Origin: JBOICV01 sp050740255
Lineage (GTDB): Bacteria > Pseudomonadota > Gammaproteobacteria > Nevskiales > JBOICV01
Assembly: GCA_050740255.1 (NCBI GenBank)
Contig: JBOICV010000113.1
Coordinates: forward strand, 1 to 49,508
Reading direction: 5' to 3'
Length of the DNA stretch: 49,508 bases
This document shows, piece by piece, positions 1 to 8,419 of this stretch (positions within the stretch are counted from its first letter, which is position 1; each line of letters opens with the position of its first letter). The notes under the pieces are model-generated. The model saw only the letters and a program-made list of their open reading frames with translations. It had not been told where the DNA came from and did not search any database. The translations under genes and the position numbers were made by a program.

Positions 1-1373
1 CGCAGCGAGTAGACCCCCCGCGTGGCGGCTGCCTCGGCCACGAAGCTGCCATCGAAGTTTGCATCCGACAATTTCTTGGCGCGCGAGGTTTCCGACACCA
101 GCGTGAACCAGTCGAAGTCGTAGCGCAGGTCGAGATTCGCCACCTCGAATTCCTGCGTCGCGGTACTGGGGCCAGGCGTGTCAGTACGGACGAGCTCGCC
201 GTCGAAGTTGTTGGCGAAGGACGCGTTGTTGCGGAAGTTGTGCTGCTTGAGGTAGAAGGCGTTGATGGAGAGTGCGTCGGTGGGTTGCCACAGACCCAAC
301 AGGCGACCCGTCTTCACGTCGCCCTTGTCCGCGTCTTTCTCATTCTTGCCGTTGGCGTTGACGTCGTCGTACAAGCCCGGCCGCTGTTGCCAAACGCCGG
401 CGGCGCGCAAGGCAACCGTATCGGTGACCGGCACGTTGAGCGCCGCGCCCCAGGTGAGGCCGGCGCCGCCTTCCGAAATCGTCAGCCCGTTGGCGAACCC
501 CTTGCCTTCGGTGACGCCGAGCACGGGCTTGTTGAGCACGTAGCGGACCGCGCCATTGAGTGCGGACGCGCCGAACAGGGTGCCCTGCGGTCCCTTCAGC
601 ACTTCGACGGTGTACAGGTCGAACGGATCGAGGTCGGGCACGAGGAAGCTCGAGACCGGATCGGACATCGAGACGTCGTTGATCAGCATGCCGACCGTGG
701 TCGTCCCGGCGTTCGGCTGCGGAGAGATGCCGCGGATGGCGATTGCCCGGTTGTTGTTGGTGTCTCCTTCCTGCATGACGATGCCGGGCACCAGCTTGAG
801 ATAGTCCTCCAGCTCGCGTGCGCCAATCGCCTCCAGTTCCTCGCCCGAGAGCACGTTCACCGTGGCTGGGATCTCGCGCGACGACTGCTCGCGCTTGGTG
901 GCGGTGACGACGATCTCTTCCAGTCCGACGGTCACGGGTGCTCTTTTGGTGCTGCTCGTCGTCGGCGCAGTGGCGCCCTCGGCTGACGATGGCGGCGTGG
1001 CGCTGTCGGTTTTTGCCGGCGCTCCTTCACCCTGGGCGGCGGAAGCGGTCGCAGGATCAGCCGGCTCTTCGGTCAGGATGTCGTCGAGTTCTTCCAGACC
1101 GACGGCCGCGGGTGCGCTATCGCTGCGGTTCATCGTCGGCCCATTGTCGCCCTCGGTTGAAGATGGCGGCGTGCTACCTGCGGCAGGCGCCTGCGCTGAC
1201 GTCGCATTGCTGTCTGCTGTGCCAGGCACCGCGTCGCTCTGCGACCCGACCGCGGCTGTCGGCGGGTCGGGTGCCTGTTGCGCCAGCGCGGGCGGGCTGA
1301 CGCCCGCCCCATAAAGGCCGAGCGCCAACACCGCCATCGGCAGACCAATGCCGCGCCTCAGAGTCGCTCGCAT
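1..1373 (-). CDS. TonB-dependent receptor, N-terminal part (runs off the window)
   Basis: This is an outer-membrane TonB-dependent receptor, a family that imports ligands such as siderophores, vitamins or oligosaccharides. About 457 residues are visible and the barrel continues beyond base 1. Residues 1-31 form a signal peptide ending in PPALA before QQAP. A low-complexity Pro/Ala/Ser region follows to about residue 148. Then comes VGLEEIVVTATKRE (about 149-162), the usual TonB-box-like lead into the plug, and a plug domain with SREIPATVNVLSGEELE, DYLKLVPGIV and LKGPQGTLFGASALNGAVRYV. The ATG lies 16 bases after the stop of the exported esterase at 1390-2355, so the two are probably co-transcribed. 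The ligand cannot be told from the sequence. The low-complexity region contains an internal duplication, listed separately. Confidence 0.9.
   Translation of the reverse strand, partial: MRATLRRGIGLPMAVLALGLYGAGVSPPALAQQAPDPPTAAVGSQSDAVPGTADSNATSAQAPAAGSTPPSSTEGDNGPTMNRSDSAPAAVGLEELDDILTEEPADPATASAAQGEGAPAKTDSATPPSSAEGATAPTTSSTKRAPVTVGLEEIVVTATKREQSSREIPATVNVLSGEELEAIGARELEDYLKLVPGIVMQEGDTNNNRAIAIRGISPQPNAGTTTVGMLINDVSMSDPVSSFLVPDLDPFDLYTVEVLKGPQGTLFGASALNGAVRYVLNKPVLGVTEGKGFANGLTISEGGAGLTWGAALNVPVTDTVALRAAGVWQQRPGLYDDVNANGKNEKDADKGDVKTGRLLGLWQPTDALSINAFYLKQHNFRNNASFANNFDGELVRTDTPGPSTATQEFEVANLDLRYDFDWFTLVSETSRAKKLSDANFDGSFVAEAAATRGVYSL
900..1175 (-). repeat. Internal duplication in the receptor's N-terminal linker
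   Basis: Two diverged copies of about 34 residues lie at residues 67-100 (bases 1074-1175) and 125-158 (bases 900-1001). Both run TPPSS-(T/A)-EG, then AP-(A/V)-(A/T)-VGLEE. The second copy ends in the typical IVVTA lead into the plug; the first ends in LDDIL. The ancestral TonB-box segment seems to have been duplicated and one copy has drifted. Confidence 0.7.
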
Positions 1374-1389
1374 CACGACATCCCCCGTT

Positions 1390-2355
1390 TTAACGTCCTG
1401 AACTCGCGTTGCGTTTGAGCCAGGCAGTGAAATCGGCCAGCCAGCGATCGCTGTCGGCACCCTTCGTCGCGACGCCGAAGCCATGGCCTCCGTGTTCATA
1501 GATGTGGAGGTCTACGGGTGCGCCGCCGGCTTTCCAGGCGGATGCAATCGGCCGGGTCGCAAGGTCGGTGAGCGGATCGTCGGCGGCCGCCGCCGTAAAC
1601 AGCGGTGGCGCGTCCGCCGGAACAGTCCCGATGTCCAGGGGGCCGCTGTAAATGGCAGCGGTAAAGGCCGGGCGATCCCGTGCGTCGTCAACGAGCGACG
1701 CCCCGACCGCCACCATGCCGCCGGCCGAAAATCCGATCATGCCGATTCGGTCCGGGTCCAGATGCCATGACGCGGCCTGGCTGCGAATGAAGCGAAGCGC
1801 TTGCGTTGCGTCCGCGATTGCGGGAGTTGCGAGCGGCTTGATATCGCCAATCGCCTTGCCGCTGAGCAGCGACGGCAGGACGAATAGCATTTGCGCCACG
1901 AACAGCAAATCCGATTTCGGCGTCGGCTTCAGTCGGTAGTGCAGGATGAAGGCGGTAGTGCCTTTGCTGTTCAACCACTGCGCGACCGGCTCACCCTCGC
2001 CATCCATGGTCAGGAAGCGGAAGCCGCCGCCCGGGCAGACGATCATGGCGGAGCCGTTGGCTGCGGACGGATTCGGCAGATAGACATCCACCGATGCCCG
2101 GGTGACGTTGCGGATAAAACGCTCGTGCCCGAACGGGGCCGTGAATTTCTGCTCGTCCTGCTCTACGCCGCCGGCTCCAGCCGCAGCGCCGTCGGGCCAT
2201 ATGGAAAGATTGCGCGGCGCCACGGGGGCGGCCGCGTCTTGTGTTTCCCGCGCCGAAGCTGCCGCGGCAAAGAAAAGAAAACCCGCGACGGCAAGGCCGC
2301 AGCCCAGCGTAATGGGGGCCAAACAGGCCCGCTTCGACGGGACCGAGATTTTCAA
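1390..2355 (-). CDS. Exported alpha/beta-hydrolase (acetyl-esterase/BD-FAE-like)
   Basis: A 321-residue serine hydrolase, probably periplasmic. Residues 1 to about 36 form a signal peptide with a hydrophobic core (GLAVAGFLFFAAAASA). The oxyanion strand is CPGGGF (about 107-112), the nucleophile elbow GFSAGG carries Ser210, Asp260 is a likely acid in AAADDPLTD, and the catalytic His is in EHGGHGFG (about 288-291). The pattern fits the BD-FAE/acetylxylan-esterase-like branch, which removes acyl groups from small or carbohydrate-linked esters. The substrate is not identifiable. It is the first gene of a two-gene run with the TonB-dependent receptor, which suggests that substrate trimming and uptake are linked (inference). 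Confidence 0.85.
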   Translation of the reverse strand: MKISVPSKRACLAPITLGCGLAVAGFLFFAAAASARETQDAAAPVAPRNLSIWPDGAAAGAGGVEQDEQKFTAPFGHERFIRNVTRASVDVYLPNPSAANGSAMIVCPGGGFRFLTMDGEGEPVAQWLNSKGTTAFILHYRLKPTPKSDLLFVAQMLFVLPSLLSGKAIGDIKPLATPAIADATQALRFIRSQAASWHLDPDRIGMIGFSAGGMVAVGASLVDDARDRPAFTAAIYSGPLDIGTVPADAPPLFTAAAADDPLTDLATRPIASAWKAGGAPVDLHIYEHGGHGFGVATKGADSDRWLADFTAWLKRNASSGR

Positions 2356-2675
2356 CGCGCTCCTCCTCGAAGCCCATCGGTGGGACCCAGCGCAAGTACC
2401 GGATTCAATGTCTTTTAATCACTATCAATCATAATTGCACCATCTTCGATCTGCGTCAAGCGTGGAACTCTAGGCATGCTCAGGCGTGCCCAGACCTGCA
2501 CTAAAGCCCGCGCGATCAGGCCTGCCGCCGCGGCATCCCTGACAACGCATGCCGGTGGGCCAAGCGAACAAGCACTCTCGCTAAGCGCGAATATGATCTA
2601 ATATGAGCGCATCTGTTGATACTGCAATCGTCGGTGAGGACTCCGCGCGAGATTGCCGGGGTCACGCTCAGAGAA
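2356..2675. other. Divergent intergenic region
   Basis: About 320 bases separate the divergent esterase and lipase genes and must hold both promoters. On the minus strand a TTGACG (2454-2459) and a TATGAT about 20 bases further on are promoter-like, but the spacing is too long for a confident call. No riboswitch, repeat or small gene was recognised. Confidence 0.4.
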
Positions 2676-3761
2676 ATGAAACGGAGAATCAGCGTGAGGA
2701 AGCACGGTCGCCTTGCCGCAAGCTTTGCAGTCGTCACTGTCGCTGGCGCCATCGCAGGGTGCGCGTCGCAAACGTCTTCGTATTTTATTCCGCAGTCAAT
2801 TTCCCCGCAGGCGCGCGCGATCTACGAGAAGCTGATTCCGCTCGTGGTCATGCGGCGGGCCGTACAGACGACACCACGGACGCTTGCCGAGTTTGACGCG
2901 CGCCGCGCCGAAGCGATTGCCAGTGCCGAGCCGAAAAACGCCGCGCTGCTCAAAAAACTGAACGTTACAAGCGCCGACATGCGCCTCGGGGGCATAAGCG
3001 TGGTGGAGACCAGGCCACCGCGGTACCGGGATGACGGCACGGTCTTGATCCGTGTGCATGGCGGCGGCTTCGTGCTCGACTCCGCGCGCTCCTCTGTCGG
3101 CGGCGATGCCTTGATGGCCATTGCAACCGGCAAACGCATCGTTTCGGTTGATTACACCGTCGCGCCGCGGGGCAAATGGCCGCTGGTCACTGACGAGGTG
3201 ATCTCCGTCTACAAGGCGTTGCTCGCCGAGGGCCGCCGGGCGAGCAGTATCGGCATGTTCGGTGATTCAGCCGGCGGCAACATCGTCGCGGCGAGCGTCT
3301 TGAAGTTGCGCGACCAGGGGCTAGAGATGCCTGGCGCCATCGTGCTTTTGTCCCCGGCGACGGACCTGACCCAAAGCGGAGACACCAATACCACGCTTCG
3401 CTATGCGGATCCCGCGTTGGGCACGGAAGATTTATCAGTCGCCGCTGAGCAGTACGCCGACCGAACGGATTGGAAGAATCCCTATGTTTCGCCGGTCTAT
3501 GGTGACTTCAAGAAAGGCTATCCGCCCGTGCTCATCCAGGTCGGGACGAAGGAACTGCTGCTAAGCGACTCAGTGCGCCTCTACCAGGCGATCAAAGTCG
3601 CTGGTGGCGACGCGGTGCTCGACGTCTACGAAGGCATGTCGCATGTCTTCCAGTCATACATGATGGACACGCCCGAGCAAAAGGCCGCCTACGCTGAGGT
3701 GCAAGGTTTCCTGTCGCGCTATCTGGTGCCCACGAAGCGCGCAGATACGGCCACGCAATGA
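2676..3761 (+). CDS. Family IV (HSL-type) esterase/lipase, lipoprotein
   Basis: A 361-residue alpha/beta-hydrolase of the hormone-sensitive-lipase family. The ATG at 2676 is preferred over an upstream in-frame start at 2616 because it places a proper lipoprotein signal at the N-terminus (Arg/Lys-rich start, hydrophobic stretch, lipobox ending at Cys29 in IAGCAS). The HGGGF oxyanion motif is at 128-132, the nucleophile Ser198 is in GDSAGGN, and the catalytic His is in EGMSHVFQ near residue 326. It should hydrolyse short-chain esters at the cell envelope. It diverges from another exported esterase and is followed by a DeoR-type regulator on the same strand. Confidence 0.88.
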   Translation: MKRRISVRKHGRLAASFAVVTVAGAIAGCASQTSSYFIPQSISPQARAIYEKLIPLVVMRRAVQTTPRTLAEFDARRAEAIASAEPKNAALLKKLNVTSADMRLGGISVVETRPPRYRDDGTVLIRVHGGGFVLDSARSSVGGDALMAIATGKRIVSVDYTVAPRGKWPLVTDEVISVYKALLAEGRRASSIGMFGDSAGGNIVAASVLKLRDQGLEMPGAIVLLSPATDLTQSGDTNTTLRYADPALGTEDLSVAAEQYADRTDWKNPYVSPVYGDFKKGYPPVLIQVGTKELLLSDSVRLYQAIKVAGGDAVLDVYEGMSHVFQSYMMDTPEQKAAYAEVQGFLSRYLVPTKRADTATQ

Positions 3762-3872
3762 AAGACCCGCTATCGGCGCGAATGCTGCAGATCGGCAGCC
3801 AGCCGCCGGTGCGGATGAGCGAATTTGCTTGAATCAGTCGGTGCAAACCGGCAATATAGCGGCAAGAGACAA

Positions 3873-4688
3873 ATGAAACGATCGATAATGCACGCGACCG
3901 AGCGCGAGCAGCGGATTTTGAGCCTATTGTCGGAGCGCGGATTTATCTCGTTTCGGGAGCTTGAGCGGGGACTCGACGCGTCACCCGCGACGCTTCGGCG
4001 TGATCTTGAGCGATTAGCGAATCAGCGTCTGCTCACCCGCGTTCGCGGCGGCGCAAGGCTGCCGAACGGCGCAACCTACGCGACGGCCACGTCACCGAGC
4101 CTGTCGGGCGTGCCCTTTCACGAAAACATCAGTCGTAACCGCGCCGCCAAGCAGGCAATCGGGCGGGCAGCCGCGGACCTATGCCGGTCCGGCGAAGCCG
4201 TCATGATTGATGGAGGATCGACCACGCTGCAGATGTGCCCGCACCTGGCCGGCCTCAATCTTCAGGTGCTCACGAATTCCCTCCACATCGTGAGCGCGTT
4301 GCTGCCCCAGATGGGCACTCGGATACTGGTGCCTTCGGGTACGGTGTTCCGTGAGCAGAACATCATCCTCGCTGCGCAAGGCGAAGAGTGCATGCCACGC
4401 TTTCACGCTCCGAAACTCTTCATGGGCGCGGCAGCGATCGGGCCGGAAGGAGTCATGCAGGCGGATGTCGTTCTGGTGACCGTCGAACGAAATCTGATCG
4501 AGCGCGCCGACCAGATCATTGTCCTGGTTGACAGCTCCAAGTTCACAGCATCATCAGGTCGCGTGGTCTGCGACCTCGAGGAGATTGACATCGTCGTGAC
4601 CGACGCCGGCATCTCCGATGCGAATCGAAAGATTGTTGAGCGGGCCGGCGTAAAACTCACTATTGCGGGTGCTTCCAAGTCTCGTTGA
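3873..4688 (+). CDS. DeoR-family transcriptional regulator
   Basis: A 271-residue regulator. The N-terminus has the DeoR winged helix-turn-helix (EREQRILSLLSERGFISFRE, then SPATLRRDLERL and RVRGGA). The C-terminal DeoR sensor domain contains GRAAADLCRSGEAVMIDGGST, LTNSLHIV and an FMGAAAIGPEG segment. Family members bind phosphorylated sugars or nucleosides and usually repress carbohydrate operons. The start is uncertain: ATG 3873 fits the family's length, ATG 3888 is possible, and the ORF stays open to a TTG at 3825. It lies about 110 bases after the lipoprotein esterase and is convergent with the CocE-type gene. Its target is not evident. Confidence 0.87.
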   Translation: MKRSIMHATEREQRILSLLSERGFISFRELERGLDASPATLRRDLERLANQRLLTRVRGGARLPNGATYATATSPSLSGVPFHENISRNRAAKQAIGRAAADLCRSGEAVMIDGGSTTLQMCPHLAGLNLQVLTNSLHIVSALLPQMGTRILVPSGTVFREQNIILAAQGEECMPRFHAPKLFMGAAAIGPEGVMQADVVLVTVERNLIERADQIIVLVDSSKFTASSGRVVCDLEEIDIVVTDAGISDANRKIVERAGVKLTIAGASKSR

Positions 4689-4790
4689 CCGGACATCCCG
4701 CGAAATCTCGCGCTTGCCCGGCGAAAGAATTGTCAGCCTCGATAACTCAACAATAGGCCGCTCCGATTTCTTCCGGCGGCTCGCGGCCAG

Positions 4791-6674
4791 CTAGCGGCGG
4801 CTGTGTCGAGCGCGGACGACGAGTCGGGCGAAGGCTAGTGTCAGCATCGCCAGCCATAGCGGATCGTAGTGTCCGCCGCCCGCCGTGCAGCCGCCATCAC
4901 GGGATCGTAGCCGGCGCTCCGGTGTCTGGCCTGCGGCATCGTCGCTGTGGATATCAAGTTTGCCCGGTGGCACGGACGCAGTACTGGCGCGGCAGGGCTG
5001 GTTGAGAAGAGTGCCACAGGCCGGTAACGGTGTTTGCGCGCGACCGGCCGCAACCCACCCCAGCACCAATTCGGAAGCCTGGTCAGCGCCCAGGTGCAGC
5101 GTGTTGGTCGCCGGAGCCGCGACGGGCGTCATCCAGTGGCCGGGTGCGTCCACGCTCAGGCGCAAGGCGGAACCGGCGCGAAACACATGATTGAACGGCT
5201 GCACTTCAACGCGCGCCAGCACCGCCTCGCCGGCGGGCATGGCTCGAGCGTCTTCGGCGCGATCGGTGTGCAGCGGCCACAACGCGGTGGATTTCGCTTC
5301 ATCCAGCTTGCGATGCGACAACTTCAGCCAGCCGTTTTGCACGAACATCTCCTGCCCATCCGGACGCACCTCGGTCAGCGTCACTTGCACATCCGCATCG
5401 GTGGCGGTGGATTCAATCCACAGATTGGCGCTGCCGCTGCCGGCGAATTCAAGGTCTTGCGTCAAGGCCGGCGTCGTGTAGACCAGCGCGCCGCCGGGGA
5501 TTGGCGCGGCGGCGAAATTCGAGGTGCCGCCAAAGTCGCCCGGGGTGTTCCGGCTAGTCAGCGGATAGCGATAGCTCTCGCTGGCTGCGTCTTTTGCGGG
5601 CTGCAGTTGCAACTGTCCGCCGCTGTGCAAATAGAAAGTCAGCGGCGCGATGGCGGCCGCAAAGTCGGACCAGTGCGCATAGCCGGTCTGCCAGGCGCCG
5701 GCGTCGTCGTTGAGCGTTTCGCGTACGCCCGAGGTGCCCGCCAGTTCGTGAATCAACAACACATGCGGCGTGGATTCCCAATTGTTGTTCTGCTGCTTGA
5801 GATAGCGGTCAAAGAAGCGCAGCAGCCGCGCACGTGAAATCGGGCAATCGGTATGTGAGCCGTTGCTGCCCACCATCCAAGTGGTTTCGGGGTTGAGCTG
5901 ATCACGAAACATGCTGGCGCTGCGGCTATAGACCGTGGTGTCCTGCCAGTTGACGCAGCCCAGCAACGGCACTTTGACGCGATCCAGAAACGTCGCGGGC
6001 TGCATTGCCCAGTAATCGTCGAGGAACGGATGCATGACAAAATCCAGCGTCTGCGCATCGTTCGGTACCTGCGACTGCAAAACGCCAAGGGTGCAGTCCG
6101 GCTCAGTGACCGCTTCATCCAGGGTGTCGGCGCCGAGCAAAACAGCACGCACGAGAATCCACGCGTTCAGCCACTGGTTTATGACGCCGCCGGGATAGAC
6201 GATGTCGCGATAGAAATCCGGGAACACATCGCCCGGCGCAATCGCCTTCAGATGTTCACCGGCAAACGCTGCCGTCGCCAGTTGCGAGGTGCCGGTGAAC
6301 GAATAACCAATCATGCCGAGGGTTCCATCCGACCACGGCTGGCTCGCCGCCCAAGCCACCACCTCGGCGCCGTCCGCGCCCCACTCGTCGCCGCGTACAA
6401 CATGAAACGTGCCATACGAGCAGCCGGTGCCGCGGATATTGACGCCGAGCATGGCGTAGCCGGCGTCGTTCCAGGTGGGGTCGCTGGTCACTCCCTCCGC
6501 ATACGGGCCGTACTTGAGCACGGTGGGATAGCGCCCGGTGGCCTCCGGCCGGGTCAGGGTGTAATTGAGCAGGGTGCCGTCGCTCAGCGGCAGATAGCCG
6601 CGCTCGACCACGGCGGCCTGCGCCGGCGCCGAGGCGGCGAGGATACAGAAGCCCAGGAGTGTTCTCAGATTCAT
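4791..6674 (-). CDS. CocE/NonD-family hydrolase with a C-terminal anchor-like tail
   Basis: A 627-residue X-Pro dipeptidyl-peptidase/cocaine-esterase type hydrolase. A signal peptide (to about residue 20, ending PAQAA) is followed by the alpha/beta-hydrolase core with the family hallmark NIRGTGCSYG and the nucleophile elbow GYSFTG (Ser near 125). Likely acid and base are in VNWQDTTVYS and GSHTDCPIS. The C-terminal jelly-roll of this family is visible as DVQVTLTEVRPDGQE and FRAGSALRLSVDAPGHW. The last 35 residues are a GGCTAGGG segment, a hydrophobic helix and an Arg-rich end, resembling C-terminal sorting signals. Its start overlaps the stop of the M28-like gene by 4 bases, so the two are translationally coupled. 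The substrate (ester or X-Pro peptide) cannot be decided. Confidence 0.88.
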   Translation of the reverse strand: MNLRTLLGFCILAASAPAQAAVVERGYLPLSDGTLLNYTLTRPEATGRYPTVLKYGPYAEGVTSDPTWNDAGYAMLGVNIRGTGCSYGTFHVVRGDEWGADGAEVVAWAASQPWSDGTLGMIGYSFTGTSQLATAAFAGEHLKAIAPGDVFPDFYRDIVYPGGVINQWLNAWILVRAVLLGADTLDEAVTEPDCTLGVLQSQVPNDAQTLDFVMHPFLDDYWAMQPATFLDRVKVPLLGCVNWQDTTVYSRSASMFRDQLNPETTWMVGSNGSHTDCPISRARLLRFFDRYLKQQNNNWESTPHVLLIHELAGTSGVRETLNDDAGAWQTGYAHWSDFAAAIAPLTFYLHSGGQLQLQPAKDAASESYRYPLTSRNTPGDFGGTSNFAAAPIPGGALVYTTPALTQDLEFAGSGSANLWIESTATDADVQVTLTEVRPDGQEMFVQNGWLKLSHRKLDEAKSTALWPLHTDRAEDARAMPAGEAVLARVEVQPFNHVFRAGSALRLSVDAPGHWMTPVAAPATNTLHLGADQASELVLGWVAAGRAQTPLPACGTLLNQPCRASTASVPPGKLDIHSDDAAGQTPERRLRSRDGGCTAGGGHYDPLWLAMLTLAFARLVVRARHSRR

Positions 6675-8377
6675 AGTCCCTGCGTCGAGCAGCCGGTCAG
6701 GTTGCCCGAGTTGGTCGGCATTCCAGCGCAGAGGATCAGGGTTTCGGTTGCATCCATTGAAGCCGCGATGCGCGTCGCGGTGCGGATTTCCGCGGCCATG
6801 CGGCCATAGTCCACCTTGTCGATATGCTGGCCCTGGCCGAACGCCAGCATCATGTTCGGTCCGGTGATGTAGGCGGCGTTGGGCACGCCGCGTGCATTGA
6901 GCGGGCTGCCGACGCCGAAGTAGATCACCCCCCCGTACGGCCGCGCCACGAACACCCGGCGCAGGTCTTCAGCGATCACGGCATTGATCATCAAGTCCTG
7001 CACGATGTTCTGCGAACCGAAGAAAACGCCGGGCTCTACCAGGCCCGTGGGATGAAAGCCGGTGCTGTCATCCAGCCATTCGGTCTGGCCCAGATGCTCC
7101 AGCGTCACCGAGCCCACCGATTTGGCGATGATCTCCGGATGCTTGGTGATGAAACGCTCGGTATCCCCGCCGATGCCACTATGGAAATGGCCCGGAGTCA
7201 GCGCGATGACCATCGTGCGCTGGCGGCATGCGATCGGCAGCGTGGCGAAGTAGCGCGCCAGCGCCATCACACCGAGCGTGCCATTTTCCTGCGCGGCGCT
7301 GGTACCGTCGGTGTGCGTGTTAATGATGATGACCTCGTCGGTCAGTCCCGGCAGGGTCGCGATGATGTCATCGGTCGCGTCATCCGGGTGCTTCTCGACC
7401 ACCAACTCCAGCCGCGCGCTCGCGCCTTGTGCAATCTTTGCCTTGATCCTGTCGCCGGTGGCGCGATCCACGTACAGCGCCGGCACCCCTTGACTGGCCC
7501 CGGGGTTGGTGAGGAACGGCGTGTACTGCCCTTCGGCGTTCTCGAACGATGCTTCGTAGGACACGATCGCGCCGACGGCGCCGGCGGTTTTCGCCAGCGT
7601 CAGCGAGGCCTGTTCCTGCGGCGTCAGAAACGACAGCGATGCGCGCTTGTAATCGGTGAGCGGTGTCAGCGTCATGTCCGGGTCGTGCAGATAACTCGCG
7701 GTGGCGAAGAACAGCGCCGCCGTGGTCGGCAGCATGTCTTCCTCATAGAAGGCGATTTTTCCAGCCACGTTGGCGGTGACGAACTGCTGCGGCAGGCCGG
7801 CGCCGGCGTCGGCCAGCTCTGCAACGATGCCACCTTCCGGGGTAGACCCCGAATAGGGGTAGTAAGATGCCACCGGAATCTCCGTCTCGACCCCATCCTG
7901 GATTAGCGTGAGCGTATATTTCTGGTGATCCCACCATTCCAGCGGAATCGGTTCGCGCACGACGCTGAGACCCGAGGCAGCCAGTACTTTGACCATGAAC
8001 TCGTGCCATTTTTTATGCGAGGGACTGCCGGTGAAGCGCGGGCCGAGATCCACCATGTATTTCTGCCACTCAGCCAGTGTTTTTTGGTCAGGCAGCAGTT
8101 CCGGAAGAATATCTGGCGAGCCGGTGAGAAAATTTCCCGCCGCAGGGCAACTGCTCGGTGCCGGGGGCAGGGGTTGGACAGCCGGCACTCTCGGCGCGGC
8201 ACCACTTCCACCATCCCCGCGCGCGACGACGCGCGGCGCGGAATCGCCACAGGCGCTCAAGACACCAGCAGCTAAGAGCAGCGTGACCGCAGCAACGGCA
8301 ATACGGCTTGCTAAAAGCCTGTCTCGAATTCCAAACACAACCGCCCCCGTCTCGCGCCCGCTAATTGTTCTAACCAA
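6671..8377 (-). CDS. PA-domain, M28-peptidase-like lipoprotein with altered metal site
   Basis: A 568-residue protein. The lipobox LSAC gives a lipidated Cys at about 43, after an unusually long N-terminal segment. A PA-like insert lies at about 185-310 (VAGKIAFYEED, AGAVGAIVSYE, VPALYVDRATGD). It is followed by an M28-like core with the HxD motif in INTHTDG (about 352-358). The family's DN ligand pair is replaced by EN, and the usual catalytic Glu-Glu segment reads ALTPGHFHSG. Zinc peptidase activity is therefore doubtful, and a changed reaction or a pseudo-enzyme is possible. A late His (GQHIDKVDYG) is kept. It lies 42 bases after the AraC regulator and overlaps the CocE-type gene, suggesting one operon. 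Confidence 0.78.
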   Translation of the reverse strand: MVRTISGRETGAVVFGIRDRLLASRIAVAAVTLLLAAGVLSACGDSAPRVVARGDGGSGAAPRVPAVQPLPPAPSSCPAAGNFLTGSPDILPELLPDQKTLAEWQKYMVDLGPRFTGSPSHKKWHEFMVKVLAASGLSVVREPIPLEWWDHQKYTLTLIQDGVETEIPVASYYPYSGSTPEGGIVAELADAGAGLPQQFVTANVAGKIAFYEEDMLPTTAALFFATASYLHDPDMTLTPLTDYKRASLSFLTPQEQASLTLAKTAGAVGAIVSYEASFENAEGQYTPFLTNPGASQGVPALYVDRATGDRIKAKIAQGASARLELVVEKHPDDATDDIIATLPGLTDEVIIINTHTDGTSAAQENGTLGVMALARYFATLPIACRQRTMVIALTPGHFHSGIGGDTERFITKHPEIIAKSVGSVTLEHLGQTEWLDDSTGFHPTGLVEPGVFFGSQNIVQDLMINAVIAEDLRRVFVARPYGGVIYFGVGSPLNARGVPNAAYITGPNMMLAFGQGQHIDKVDYGRMAAEIRTATRIAASMDATETLILCAGMPTNSGNLTGCSTQGL

Positions 8378-8419
8378 CCTTTATAGCAGGGCGCAATTAG
8401 CCTGGATTGAATATACCGG

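Noticed and set aside
240..986. A 248-residue plus-strand open frame at the left edge
   Set aside because: It is antisense to the TonB-dependent receptor, whose signal peptide, TonB box and plug motifs are clear; the real gene is cut by the window edge.
6824..7906. A 360-residue open frame opposite the M28-like gene, and similar long frames at 5034-5837, 27761-28723 and 33501-34493
   Set aside because: They lie on the other strand or in another frame over clearly conserved genes, have Arg/His/Gly-rich composition typical of GC-rich shadow frames, and show no domain.
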